Origin: Thermus brockianus
GTDB taxonomy: Bacteria; Deinococcota; Deinococci; Deinococcales; Thermaceae
Assembly: GCF_021462505.1 (NCBI RefSeq)
Contig: NZ_JAKEDV010000001.1
Coordinates: 310,439 to 374,438 of the forward strand
Reading direction: 5' to 3'
Length of the DNA: 64,000 bases
In this document: one piece after another, positions 1 to 11,034 of the stretch
How positions within the stretch are numbered: position 1 is the first letter of the stretch
How the letters are laid out: each line of letters starts with the position of its first letter
Notes under the pieces: model-generated
Databases searched by the model: none
What the model saw: only the letters and a program-made list of their open reading frames with translations
What the model was told of the DNA's origin: nothing
Made by a program: the position numbers and the translations under genes

Positions 1-1064
1 GGCGTGGGGAGGCCCAAGGCCCTATACCCCCCTCGGGTTAGGGCCCGGACCAGGAGGCGGGGGTCCGCCTTGCCCCAGAGGAAAAGGGCCTCCTGGCGCA
101 CGTCCAGGTCGGGGCTGCTCGCCCGGGAGTCCGTGCCCAGGGCGAGCTCCACCCCGTACCGGGCGTAGAGGGGGATGGGCGCCTCGCCCACCGCCAGGTT
201 CTGGTTGGAGCGGGGGCAGAGCACCACCTTGGTCCCGGTTTCGGCGAGGAGGGCCACCTCCTCCTCGTCCACCTGGACCCCGTGCACGAGAAGGGTGGTG
301 GGGCCGAGGACCCCCAGTGCGTGGAGGAGCCGCACCGGGGTGAGGCCTGGGGGCGTGAAGGGGGCTTGGCTAAAGCGGCGGTGCACCTCGGCCAAGGGGC
401 CCGTTCCCTCCCGGAGGAAGGCCACCTCCTCCGGGCTTTCCGCCGCATGGACCATGAGGGGGATGCCCTCGGCCTGGGCGTACTGGGCGAGCCGCTTGAG
501 GAGGGGCAGGCTCACGGAGTAGGGGGCGTGGGGGGAAAGCCCCACCTTCACCCTCCCCTCCCGCTTCCGCCACGCCGCCACCTTGGCCTTCACCCGGGCG
601 AAGACCTCCTCCGCCTCCAGGGGGTCCGGGGCGAAGACCTCGTAGAAGGCCACGCCGGGAAGCGGGCTTTCCAGGAGGAGGAAGTCCATCACCTCGTCCT
701 TGAAGACGATGTCGGCGAAGGCGCCCACCCCGGTGGCCAGAAGCTCCTCTAGCCCCCACCTCGCCCCCAAAAGCCCCCGGCTTTCCCGGTGGGCCACCAC
801 GTGGGAGAGAAAGCCGGCAAAAGGCCCTCGGTAAAGGGGCAGGAGGCTTAGGTCCAGGTGGGTGTGGGCGTTCACGGGCGGGGGGAGGAGGGCCTTGCCT
901 TTGGCCACCACGGGTGCCTCGGGAAAGCGGGCCTTAAGCTCCGCCAGGCTTCCCACCCCCACCACGTGCCCTCCCTGCACCGCCAAGGCCCCCCGGAGCA
1001 TGGGGGTGCCGAAGCCGGCGTAGACCACCTCAGCGGTCCAAAGCTCCGTCTTTAGCCAGGACAT
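1..1064 (-). CDS. TRZ/ATZ-type amidohydrolase, possibly aminodeoxyfutalosine deaminase (3' end outside window)
   Basis: Metal-dependent amidohydrolase. Read from the ATG at 1064, the frame stays open to the window edge, so the C-terminus is missing. Visible are a short N-terminal beta segment, the metal-binding VNAHTHLDLS motif, SPHAPYS, a histidine in LVHGVQ, and the late Asp in LALGTDSRASSPDLD, the usual order for cytosine-deaminase-like hydrolases. Thermus is known to make menaquinone by the futalosine route, which needs an aminodeoxyfutalosine deaminase of this family. That is the most attractive assignment, but another deaminase or chlorohydrolase cannot be excluded. The start lies inside the end of the GNAT gene (35-bp overlap), so it is probably the last visible gene of a leftward operon and translationally coupled. 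Confidence 0.75.
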   Translation of the reverse strand, partial: MSWLKTELWTAEVVYAGFGTPMLRGALAVQGGHVVGVGSLAELKARFPEAPVVAKGKALLPPPVNAHTHLDLSLLPLYRGPFAGFLSHVVAHRESRGLLGARWGLEELLATGVGAFADIVFKDEVMDFLLLESPLPGVAFYEVFAPDPLEAEEVFARVKAKVAAWRKREGRVKVGLSPHAPYSVSLPLLKRLAQYAQAEGIPLMVHAAESPEEVAFLREGTGPLAEVHRRFSQAPFTPPGLTPVRLLHALGVLGPTTLLVHGVQVDEEEVALLAETGTKVVLCPRSNQNLAVGEAPIPLYARYGVELALGTDSRASSPDLDVRQEALFLWGKADPRLLVRALTRGGYRALGLPT

Positions 1065-1799
1065 AGCGGTTCGGGTGGCGCAGGAAGTCCACCGCCACAA
1101 AGCCTCGGGCGAAGTAGTGGCCGAGGACCAGGCGGCTATGCTCCCGCCACGTTAGGGCCAAGGCGGGGTCCTCCCGCAGGATCCGCCCCCAGTCCTCGGG
1201 GATCTGGAAGAGAAGCCTTGGGGCCTCGAGGTCCAGGCGGGCTTCCACGGGCACGTCCCCTTCCACCCGGTTCGCCTGGGGAAGGCCTTCCCCCGTTGGC
1301 GTGGGGGGCGGGGCGTAGATCCTTTGGTAGACCCTCGGGGCGAGGAGGTCCCACTCGGCGAGAAGCCGGTCCGAAGGGGCCCCGGCGTTGATGCCGGTCA
1401 TGGGGCCGTAGTGGTCCGGGAGGTAGGTCCTGGCGGTGGCCCCGAGCTTCCGCAGGTTGAAGTTGGCGTTCACCCCCCTCAAGGGGTCAAAGGTCCAGAC
1501 CACCTGCCGCACGCCCCGGACCAGGCACCAGTCCCGTTGGAAGCGTTTTAGGAGAAGGGCCGCCCCCGTGCCCCGGTGGGCCTCCAGGACTCCCAGCATG
1601 TGGGAGTGGTGCCGGGTTGGGTCCGCCGTGGGGAAGCCGAAGACGAAGCCCACCATCCTTCCCCCGAGGAAAGCCCCCGCCACCAGACCCCCCTCGTCCT
1701 GGGCGGCGATGAGGAGGCCCCGGGGGACCAGGTCCCGGGCGTCCCGCCCCCAGATGGCCTCCTGGAGGGCCACCACCTCCTCCATCTCCTCCCAGCCCT

Positions 1800-1827
<28 letters not shown>
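1030..1827 (-). CDS. GNAT-family N-acyltransferase (COG3375-like), partner of NSAR
   Basis: A 265-residue acetyltransferase-fold protein. The N-terminal half carries the GNAT core (MVGFVFGFPT, then HSHMLGVLEAHRGTGAALLLKRFQ, split here only for reading, as the acyl-CoA binding turn), and residues about 100-130 contain WTFDPLRGVNANFNLRKLG, typical of COG3375. The chosen ATG follows the family N-terminus; a longer upstream frame only reads through the racemase gene. It starts 28 bp inside the preceding racemase gene. In other bacteria such GNAT proteins beside NSAR succinylate D-amino acids so that NSAR can racemise them. That role is inferred here from neighbourhood and family. Confidence 0.8.
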
Positions 1828-4449
<2,622 letters not shown>

Positions 4450-4450
4450 T

Positions 4451-5194
4451 CTACGTCAGGAGGTCGGCGAGCCACCACACGAGGGGGGCAAGGAGGAGGG
4501 CGGGGAGGAAGGAGCCCACCCGCACCTTGGTGAGCCCAAGAAGGTTAACGCCTACCCCGAGGACCATGAGCCCCCCCACCCCCGTGGTGAGGAGGACCCG
4601 GGGGTCCTGGGCGGGGTCGGGGAGGGCCTGGCTTAGGGTCCCCGCCAGGAGGGCCACCCCTCCCTGGTAGAGGAGGATAACCAGGGTGCTAAACCCCACC
4701 CCAATCCCGAAGGAGCTCGTCAGGGCGATGGCGCTCATGCCGTCCAGGGTGGCCTTGAGGAGGAGGAGGCTCGCATCCCCGGTGAGGCCGTTTTGGATGG
4801 AGCCGAGGAGGGTCATGGGCCCCACGCAGAAGAGGAGGCTCGCCGCCACGAAGCCCTCGGTGAAGCTTCCGCCCCCCCGCACCGCCTGTTTGATCTTTTC
4901 CCCTACGTTCTCCAGCCCGTCCTCCAGCCGGGCCCACTCCCCCAAAAGCCCCCCCGCCACCAGGGCGAGGAGCCCCAGGACCACCCCGTCTATATTCCCC
5001 CCCTTGGCCCGGCCCAGGGCCTGGGCCATGGAGAGCCCGATGAAGAGGGTGGTGAGCCCCACCCCCTGGACCATGATGCGGGCCATGCGCTCGGGAAGCC
5101 GGCCGCGGAGGAGGAGCCCAAGCCCCGTGCCCAGGACCACGGTGAGGGCGTTCACCAGGGTTCCGGAAAGCTTCTGCCAAAGGCTAAGCTCCAT
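4451..5194 (-). CDS. DUF554 family multi-pass membrane protein
   Basis: A 247-residue hydrophobic protein with about seven membrane helices, starting LSGTLVNALTVVLGTGLGLLL and containing the glycine-rich stretches and FCVGPMTLLGSIQNGL seen in DUF554 (YdfK/YqgA-like) proteins. The molecular function of this family is not established. It is first in the gatC-serS-NSAR-GNAT-amidohydrolase operon and its ATG lies about 6 nt after a TAGAAT -10 element, so the operon mRNA is probably leaderless. Confidence 0.85.
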   Translation of the reverse strand: MELSLWQKLSGTLVNALTVVLGTGLGLLLRGRLPERMARIMVQGVGLTTLFIGLSMAQALGRAKGGNIDGVVLGLLALVAGGLLGEWARLEDGLENVGEKIKQAVRGGGSFTEGFVAASLLFCVGPMTLLGSIQNGLTGDASLLLLKATLDGMSAIALTSSFGIGVGFSTLVILLYQGGVALLAGTLSQALPDPAQDPRVLLTTGVGGLMVLGVGVNLLGLTKVRVGSFLPALLLAPLVWWLADLLT

Positions 5195-5212
5195 GGGGGT
5201 ATTCTATCCAGG
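5195..5212. promoter_or_regulatory. Divergent promoter with overlapping -10 elements (both mRNAs probably leaderless)
   Basis: The 18-bp gap between two divergent genes holds TATTCT on the plus strand (5200-5205), 7 nt before the mnmD ATG. On the minus strand TAGAAT (5206 down to 5201) lies 6 nt before the DUF554 ATG. The two -10 boxes are almost the same bases read on opposite strands. No Shine-Dalgarno sequence fits between box and start codon on either side. Confidence 0.6.
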
Positions 5213-5866
5213 ATGGAGCGCTTCCTCACGGCGGACGGGACCCCTACCCTGTACCACCCCCGCTACCGGGAGGCCTACCACCCTCGGCAGGGGGCCCTCC
5301 TGCAGGCCCGCAGGCTCTACGTGGAGAAGACCCTGACCCACCTCCACCCCGCCCCTAGGGTCCTCGAGGTGGGCTTCGGCCTCGGGGTGAACTTCCGGGC
5401 GGCCCTGGAAAGCGCCCTGGAGCGGGGGGTGCGGCTTCGCTACCTGGCGGTGGAGAAGGAGCCTTTGCCGAAGGAGGTGCTTGCGGGGCTCGCCCTTCCC
5501 CTCTCCCGGGCGGAAAGGGTGTTTAGGGAGATCCTCGAGGCCTGGCCCGCCGAGCGCTTCGTGGGGCCTTGGGGGGAGCTACGCCTGCTTTTTGGGGACA
5601 TACGGGAGGTGCGCCTCCCCCGGGCCTGGGCCACGGCGGTGTTTCTGGACCCCTTTAGCCCCAAGGCCAACCCCGAGGCCTGGGAGCTCCCCGTGCTCCT
5701 TGGGCTTCGGCAGGCCCTCAGGCCCAGGGGGCGGCTTGCCACCTACTCAGCGCAAGGGGCCTTCCGCCGGGCCCTGAAGCGGGCGGGGTTTAGGGTTCAC
5801 CGCCTTCCGGGCCTGGGGAAGCGGGAGTGGACGGTGGGTATCGCCGTAAAAGCTCCTCCCGGGTGA
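5213..5866 (+). CDS. mnmD: Standalone MnmC-N/MnmD-type tRNA (mnm5s2U34) methyltransferase
   Basis: A 217-residue SAM-dependent methyltransferase of the DUF752/MnmC N-terminal family. The start LTADGTPTLYHPRYREAYH is family-typical, the SAM loop is LEVGFGLGVNF, and the late FLDPFSPKANPEAW motif is diagnostic. It should methylate nm5(s2)U34 to mnm5(s2)U34 in tRNA. As in Aquifex, there is no fused FAD oxidase domain. The ATG at 5213 is chosen because upstream frame extension runs over the promoter and the divergent gene. Its last 77 bp overlap the convergent deacetylase gene. Confidence 0.85.
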   Translation: MERFLTADGTPTLYHPRYREAYHPRQGALLQARRLYVEKTLTHLHPAPRVLEVGFGLGVNFRAALESALERGVRLRYLAVEKEPLPKEVLAGLALPLSRAERVFREILEAWPAERFVGPWGELRLLFGDIREVRLPRAWATAVFLDPFSPKANPEAWELPVLLGLRQALRPRGRLATYSAQGAFRRALKRAGFRVHRLPGLGKREWTVGIAVKAPPG

Positions 5867-6956
5867 GGTAGGCGAGGCTTGCGCAAAGGTTCTCCCGCTT
5901 GGGGAGTTCCCCCCGGTAAAGCCAGTAGAACCAGGCGCTGGCCAGGCTCGCCACCAGGCGGGGGAGGGGGGGGAGGGGGGCGGTGGCAAAACCGAAGAGC
6001 CTGCTGCCGGGGGCTAAGGAGGTGTAGCCGTACACGAGCCGCACCTCGGGGTCCTGGGCCACGCGCAGGGCCACCTTCTTAAGGCTTTCCCGGGTGTAGC
6101 GGATGGCCTCCAAAGGGGATAGCTCCATGGCCCTCTGGCTTTCCAGGTGGAGCTCCAGGGCGGGGGTCCCTTGGGGCAGGCCCGGGAGGCTCGGCCCGGG
6201 GAAAGGCTTTTTCTCCACCCGGAAGAGGTCAAAGGGGCCAAGCCCCGCCCGTTCCACCCGGTGGCGGAGGTTGTAGCGCTCCTCAAACCCCTGGAGGCCC
6301 CGGATGAGGGCGAGCCTGGGGGTGAGGGGAAGGGGGTTTAGCTCGTCCAGGGTTACAGGCCGGTAACCCAGGGCGAGCATCTTGGGCAAGGCGGTTTCCA
6401 AAAGCCTTAGGGTGCGCTCGGGGCCATCGTGGAGGAGGACCACCGAGCCTGGACGCAGGTAGTAAAGGAGCCTTTCCGCCAGGGCCTCGGGGGGGAGGGG
6501 AAGCCAGTCCTTGCCTTCCAGGTCCCAAAGGGCGATGCGCTTGCCCAGGGCCCTGGCGAAGAGCCGGGTGAAGGGGGTATGGAGGCCGTGGGGCGGGCGG
6601 TAGTACCGGGCGGGGGTTTGCGCCATGTGCCGCCACTCCACCCATGGGATGAGGAGCGCCCAGGCCCGGTGGTACGCCCCGTGGTCCTCCACCTGGTGCC
6701 CATCCTTCCGGATGGCCTCCACCAGGTGGGGAAAAGCCCTCGCCCTTTCCCCCGTGAGGAAGAAGGTGGCCTTTACCCCGTGGCGGCGGAGGAGGGCGAG
6801 AAGGGCCTCGGTCCTTTCCGAGGGGCCATCGTCAAAGGTCAGGGCCACCTTGGGCTCGCGCCGGCTTCCGTGGGCGTAGGCCCCAAGGCCCAGGAAGCGG
6901 AAGAGGAGGTCGGAAAGCCCGTAAAGGAGGAGGACGAGGCCAAGGGCTAGGTCCAT
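5790..6956 (-). CDS. NodB-type polysaccharide deacetylase family protein with C-terminal YkoP-like region
   Basis: A 388-residue protein with one N-terminal membrane segment (MDLALGLVLLLYGLSDLLFR), which probably anchors it facing the outside. The NodB domain spans about residues 35-210: LTFDDGPSERT, HGVKATFFLTG, RPPHG and VVLLHDGPER. The usual H-(S/T)-x-x-H metal motif appears as DHGAYHRAW, slightly atypical but keeping both His. The remaining 170 residues resemble the YkoP-like extension of some deacetylases and have no assigned role. It overlaps the MFS gene start by 10 bp, so the two are one operon, and it overlaps mnmD tail to tail. Confidence 0.8.
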   Translation of the reverse strand: MDLALGLVLLLYGLSDLLFRFLGLGAYAHGSRREPKVALTFDDGPSERTEALLALLRRHGVKATFFLTGERARAFPHLVEAIRKDGHQVEDHGAYHRAWALLIPWVEWRHMAQTPARYYRPPHGLHTPFTRLFARALGKRIALWDLEGKDWLPLPPEALAERLLYYLRPGSVVLLHDGPERTLRLLETALPKMLALGYRPVTLDELNPLPLTPRLALIRGLQGFEERYNLRHRVERAGLGPFDLFRVEKKPFPGPSLPGLPQGTPALELHLESQRAMELSPLEAIRYTRESLKKVALRVAQDPEVRLVYGYTSLAPGSRLFGFATAPLPPLPRLVASLASAWFYWLYRGELPKRENLCASLAYLTREELLRRYPPSTPASPGPEGGEP

Positions 6957-8113
6957 CGTTCCCTCCTTAGAACGAGAGCGTAAAAGACCCCCAAGGCGAG
7001 GAAGGTGGCGCCGCCCGCAAGGAAAGGCGCTTGCGGGCCAAAGGCTTCCCAAAGGAGGCCTCCCACCGCCGGCCCCAAGGCCACCCCAAGCCCCTCCACG
7101 GTCATGAGCCCGCCCCAGACGGCGGCCCGGTTCTCCTCGGGGAGGTTTTTGGCCAAGAAGCCGTTCCAACCGGGCAGGAAGAGGCTATAGCCCATGCCCC
7201 CTAGGACGGCGAGGAGGGCCACCTCGGGCAAGCTTTTGGCGCTGGAGAGGCGCAACATGACCAGGGCGAGGAGGAAAAGCCCTCCCAAAAGGGCCAAACG
7301 GTAGCCCCGGCGGTCCACCAACCGGCCGGTGAAGGGAAGGAGGCCAAAGGCGAGCCCCCCTCCCAGGAGGAGAAACCCCCCCAGGGCCAGGGGCTCGAGG
7401 CCAAGCCGCTCCTTGGCGTACCGGAGGAGGAAGAGGGAGACCAAAGCGGGGGCGAAGGTCTGGCCGAAGGCGGCGGGAAGGAAAAGGAGAAGGCGGCCCC
7501 AAGGGTACGCCTCCCGCTTAGGAGGGGGCAGGGGGATGCGGAAGCCAAGGAGGCTTAGGGTGAGGAGGAAGGCCGCTCCCTGGGCCAGGAGGAGGAGGGT
7601 GAGGGCCGCCTCGGCGTGACGTTGGGCCACCTGCCCCACCCCCACGAGGCCGATGCCCGCCCAGGGCAGGACCAGGGTGAGGGTGAAGGAAAGCGCCCGG
7701 GCCTCCCGCCCAGGCACGGCGATGCGGCTCGCCAGGGTCATGAGCCCCGGGTAAAGGGTGGAGAGGGAAAGGCCCCAGAGGATGGCAAGGGCCCAGAGGA
7801 TCCAGGCGGCTTCCGCTTGCGGCGTGAGGAGGAGGACCAAAAGCCCCACCCCTCCCGCCAGGGTGGCGCTCTTGCCGAAGCCCACCCGCTCCGCCAGGAG
7901 GCCCCCGAAGCTTTTGGAGAGGTTTTCCGCCAGTTGGTGGAGGGTGTAGGCCAGGGTGAAGACCCCGGGGCCCAGGTGGAGGCGGTCGGGGGCGTAGAAG
8001 GGCAAAAGCCCGGCGAAAAACCCGCTCCTTACCCCCTCCATGAGGCCCACGGCCAAGACGAGGCGAAGGAAGACGAACAGGCCTTCCCTGGCCCACGGCA
8101 AGAGGCGAAACAC
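6947..8113 (-). CDS. Major facilitator superfamily transporter
   Basis: A 388-residue protein with roughly twelve hydrophobic segments in two halves and small/glycine-rich helices typical of MFS carriers. The cytoplasmic loop signature is reduced (LLAERVGFGKSAT after helix 2, GRLVDRRGYRLALLGG in the second half). The substrate cannot be told; drug or sugar efflux are both possible. Start is the GTG at 8113, 5 nt downstream of a TATACT -10 element on the minus strand. The deacetylase gene follows with a 10-bp overlap. Confidence 0.8.
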   Translation of the reverse strand: MFRLLPWAREGLFVFLRLVLAVGLMEGVRSGFFAGLLPFYAPDRLHLGPGVFTLAYTLHQLAENLSKSFGGLLAERVGFGKSATLAGGVGLLVLLLTPQAEAAWILWALAILWGLSLSTLYPGLMTLASRIAVPGREARALSFTLTLVLPWAGIGLVGVGQVAQRHAEAALTLLLLAQGAAFLLTLSLLGFRIPLPPPKREAYPWGRLLLFLPAAFGQTFAPALVSLFLLRYAKERLGLEPLALGGFLLLGGGLAFGLLPFTGRLVDRRGYRLALLGGLFLLALVMLRLSSAKSLPEVALLAVLGGMGYSLFLPGWNGFLAKNLPEENRAAVWGGLMTVEGLGVALGPAVGGLLWEAFGPQAPFLAGGATFLALGVFYALVLRRERWT

Positions 8114-8127
8114 GCTAGAGTATACCC
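8114..8127. promoter_or_regulatory. Divergent promoter, overlapping -10 elements between MFS and GT2 genes
   Basis: Only 14 bp separate two GTG starts. Plus strand: TAGAGT at 8116-8121, 6 nt before the GT2 GTG. Minus strand: TATACT from 8124 down to 8119, 5 nt before the MFS GTG. The boxes share bases, so transcription both ways is probably leaderless and mutually exclusive. Confidence 0.55.
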
Positions 8128-8811
8128 GTGCGCATCAGCGTGGTGATCCCCGCCCACAACGAGGAGGCCTACCTGGCCGGGGCCCTCGAGGCCGTCTTGG
8201 GGCAAGCCCTTCCCCCTTTTGAGGTCATCGTGGTGGACAACGCCTCCACCGACCGCACCCGGGAGGTGGCGGAGGGTTTTGGGGTGCGGGTGGTCCACTG
8301 CGCCCGCAAAGGGGTGGCCTATGCCCGCCAGGCGGGGCTTCTCGCCGCCCGGGGGGAGTGGGTGGCCATGACGGATGCGGACTCCAGGCCCTTACCCCAC
8401 TGGCTCGCCGCCCTTTCGCGCCGGGCGGAGGGCGCTTTGGCCCTCTACGGGCCTTTGCGCTTCTACGGCGTTTCCCCTTGGGAGGCCGCTTTTTCCGAGT
8501 GGGGGTACCGGGCCTTTCTGCGCCTCATGGCCCTCTTGGGAAGGCCCAACCTGGCGGGGGCCAACATGATGGTTCTCAAGGAGGCCGCCCTTCGGGTGGG
8601 CGGCTTTCCCGAGGTGGAGGCCCGGGAGGACGTGCTTTTGGGTTACCAACTCGCCCGGCTTGGCTCCGTGCGCTACGTGCCCGAGGCCTTGGTCCTCACC
8701 TCGGCCCGGAGGCTAAAGGGAGGGTGGGGGAGGTTTCTCCTGAGGCAAGCTAGAAACCTCCTGGGCGATCCTCGAGGCTACTTCGGGGAAGGCGGGGAAA
8801 GGGAAAGATGA
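8128..8811 (+). CDS. Family 2 glycosyltransferase
   Basis: A 227-residue GT-A fold enzyme: [20 protein letters not shown] at the N-terminus, VDNASTDRT nucleotide-binding loop, and [13 protein letters not shown] as the DxD metal site. It transfers a sugar from a nucleotide donor to an unknown acceptor; no membrane helix is evident, so it is probably cytoplasmic or peripheral. The GTG start follows a -10 box directly. Its last 62 bp overlap the convergent GT4 gene, so the two ends constrain each other. Confidence 0.85.
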   Translation: MRISVVIPAHNEEAYLAGALEAVLGQALPPFEVIVVDNASTDRTREVAEGFGVRVVHCARKGVAYARQAGLLAARGEWVAMTDADSRPLPHWLAALSRRAEGALALYGPLRFYGVSPWEAAFSEWGYRAFLRLMALLGRPNLAGANMMVLKEAALRVGGFPEVEAREDVLLGYQLARLGSVRYVPEALVLTSARRLKGGWGRFLLRQARNLLGDPRGYFGEGGERER

Positions 8812-9961
8812 GCCGCCTGGGCTCGGCCCGCAGGATCTCGCTCGCCTCGTCGTAGACCGCCACAATCCTTTCGGCAATGCGCTCCGCCGAGCGCTCCATG
8901 GCCCAGGCACGGGCCTGGAGGGCCATGGCCTGCCGTTTGGCCTCGTCCCTTAGGAGCGCTAGGGCCTTCTCCGCCAGGGCCCGGTAATCCCCGGGGGGAA
9001 CCAGGTAGCCCGTCCTGCCGTCCTCCACCCCCTCCAACACCCCTTCCGCCCCCACCGCCACCACCGGGACCCCCATGGCCTGGGCCTCCCAGATGACGAG
9101 GCCCTGGGTTTCGGTCTCGCTGGCGAAAAGGAAGAGCTCCGCCAGGCGGTAGTAGCCCCCGATGCGGTGGTAGGGCACAGGGCCCAGGAAGCGCACCCGC
9201 TCGGCGATGCCCAGCCCGTGGGCCAAGGCCTCGAGGGCAGGCAACTCGGGCCCTTCGCCGATATGGACCAGGTAGACGTCCGCCTCCCGGCTCAGCTCCG
9301 CCACGGCCTTCAGCACCACGTCAAAGGACTTCTCCTTGCCCAGGCGTCCCACGGTGATGAGGCGGCGCTTGCCCTCGGGCCAGGAGGAGGGGGAGGGGAG
9401 GGGGGCTTCCTCCAAAAGCCGCGTGTCAATCCCCGTGGGGATGACCCGGATGGGCCTTTCTATGCCGTAGCTTTCCGCCAGGCGTTTCACCGGCTCCGTG
9501 GGGGCGATCACCACCTCCACCCGGTTGTAAAAGGCCTTGGCCAGGCGGGGGACGATCCCCGTGTACTTGTCCAGGATGGCCAGGCCCGGCACGTAGTGGG
9601 CGTACTTCTCGTAGTGGGTGTGGAAGGTGGACACGTGGGGTAGGCCCTTGTTGCGGGCGATGCGAAGCCCCCAGACCCCTAGGGTTAGGGGGGTGTGGGT
9701 GTGGATGAGCTCAAACTCCGTGGGCAGGTACTTGGCGGAAGGCAGGGCGATCTGCTGGCCCTCGTAAAAGGGGTAGGCCACCGAGGGCACCCGCACCACC
9801 CCTTCCTCCTGAGCCGGGGCCTCGGGGTGCCTGGGGGCGATGACCCAAGCCTCGTGCCCCATGCGGCGAAGTTCCCGCAGGAGGAGGTAGACGCTCGTGG
9901 TAACCCCATTGGGGTTGGGGAAGTAGACGTCGGTGAAGAGGCCCACGCGGTAAAGGCGCAT
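8750..9961 (-). CDS. GT4 glycosyltransferase, diacylglycerol glucosyltransferase-like
   Basis: A 403-residue GT-B enzyme. The N-terminal domain begins [20 protein letters not shown], with [10 protein letters not shown] and [16 protein letters not shown], which recall the 1,2-diacylglycerol 3-glucosyltransferase branch (glycolipid synthesis). The C-terminal donor domain has [16 protein letters not shown] and the [21 protein letters not shown]7E motif. Membrane glycolipids are abundant in Thermus, so a role in glycolipid assembly is likely but the acceptor is inferred. Its codon use is normal for Thermus, unlike the two GT4 genes upstream of it. The start codon overlaps the stop of the preceding GT4 gene (TAATG). 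Confidence 0.85.
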   Translation of the reverse strand: MRLYRVGLFTDVYFPNPNGVTTSVYLLLRELRRMGHEAWVIAPRHPEAPAQEEGVVRVPSVAYPFYEGQQIALPSAKYLPTEFELIHTHTPLTLGVWGLRIARNKGLPHVSTFHTHYEKYAHYVPGLAILDKYTGIVPRLAKAFYNRVEVVIAPTEPVKRLAESYGIERPIRVIPTGIDTRLLEEAPLPSPSSWPEGKRRLITVGRLGKEKSFDVVLKAVAELSREADVYLVHIGEGPELPALEALAHGLGIAERVRFLGPVPYHRIGGYYRLAELFLFASETETQGLVIWEAQAMGVPVVAVGAEGVLEGVEDGRTGYLVPPGDYRALAEKALALLRDEAKRQAMALQARAWAMERSAERIAERIVAVYDEASEILRAEPRRLIFPFPRLPRSSLEDRPGGF

Positions 9962-11034
9962 TAGCTAGATTGTAATGCCAGGCGCTCTAGTTCCTGGGCC
10001 AGGACCTTAGCGCTTAGGGCGCTCGTCCTTTCCTTTAAAATGCGCGCTCTTCCGTTTTTGCCCATGCGCTTAGCCTCCAGGGGATTGTCCATGAGCCAGC
10101 GTACTGCCTCAGCGATAGCCCGTGGGGAAGGTTCAATGAGTATGCCTTCGCTAGGTGAAAGAACCTCCTTTTGTGGGGGATGGGCGCTGGCGATGACAGG
10201 AAGGCCCGAGGCCATGCCTTCCAGGATGACGAGGCCTGGATTGTCTGCGAGGGTGGGGAAGAGGACGGCATCCACGGCTCGGTAGAGTTCTGGGATATCG
10301 TTTCGGTTTCCCAAAAAGCGCACGTTGGATGCCCTCAGGGCTTGGGCAAGCCAGCGGAGGGGATATGCCCAAGTGCCTTCACCCGCCAGGAGAAAGTCGG
10401 CTTCCACGTGAAGGGCTGCGAGCACGATGGCGAGTTGGTTTTTCTCAGGCGTGAAGCGCGCCGGCGTGAGGAGCGTGAAGCGCGTGAGTCCAAGTTTCCT
10501 CCGTAAGGAGGCACGTTCTTCTGGACTGGGAGGATGAAAGCGGTTGGGATCAACGCCTACGGGAATCACGTGAGCCTCTAGGCCAAAATGACGGCGTACA
10601 TAGTCGGCTGCCCAATGCGTGCCCACAAAGATGCGGTCCGCTAAGGCCACCTTGCGTGCTTTGGTCATTCGGTACACAAAGCGATATAACCCCTTCAGGC
10701 CCAAGGGATAGTGGTACTCCAATTGATCGTGGAGAAACACGCTCCTCGGGCGGGATATGTGGGCCAGAAGTCCATAGGTGGAGGGGAACCAGGCCTGGAT
10801 TACTCGTACATGGGCTTCCTGGGTAGAGGAAACGAGTTCTTTCAGGCGGGTGTACGTGGTGGTGGGTATGCCCTTTTCGTTTAGCGCCTGGACCAAAAAC
10901 CGAAGCTTCGGGTTATGGGGTAGGTAAAGGATGGGCCGGATCCCGTAAGCGGTTAAGTGGGGAAGGGTTTCAAGCAACCATATTTCGCTCCCCGCAACCC
11001 GAGGAGCATCCGTTAAAAACGCGACCCTAAGCAT
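9961..11034 (-). CDS. GT4 glycosyltransferase, lower-GC paralogue A
   Basis: A 357-residue GT-B glycosyltransferase: MLRVAFLTDAPRVAGSEIWL at the N-terminus, VGVDPNRFHPP, ARFTPEKNQLAIVLAAL and NPGLVILEGMASGLPVIAS in the donor domain. It is clearly related to the next gene upstream (same HDQLEYHYPLGLKGLYRFVYR / HDQIEIFYPLGGRYLYRLGYR block), so the two are probably a duplicated pair. Third codon positions are less GC-rich than in neighbouring genes, suggesting acquisition. Substrate unknown; surface polysaccharide or S-layer glycan synthesis is plausible. It overlaps paralogue B by 8 bp. Confidence 0.8.
   Translation of the reverse strand: MLRVAFLTDAPRVAGSEIWLLETLPHLTAYGIRPILYLPHNPKLRFLVQALNEKGIPTTTYTRLKELVSSTQEAHVRVIQAWFPSTYGLLAHISRPRSVFLHDQLEYHYPLGLKGLYRFVYRMTKARKVALADRIFVGTHWAADYVRRHFGLEAHVIPVGVDPNRFHPPSPEERASLRRKLGLTRFTLLTPARFTPEKNQLAIVLAALHVEADFLLAGEGTWAYPLRWLAQALRASNVRFLGNRNDIPELYRAVDAVLFPTLADNPGLVILEGMASGLPVIASAHPPQKEVLSPSEGILIEPSPRAIAEAVRWLMDNPLEAKRMGKNGRARILKERTSALSAKVLAQELERLALQSS

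Noticed and set aside
5900-6100. Glycine/proline-rich frames opposite real genes across the window
   Set aside because: They arise from GC-rich codon usage on the opposite strand, have no ribosome site or family motif, and lie wholly within well-supported genes.
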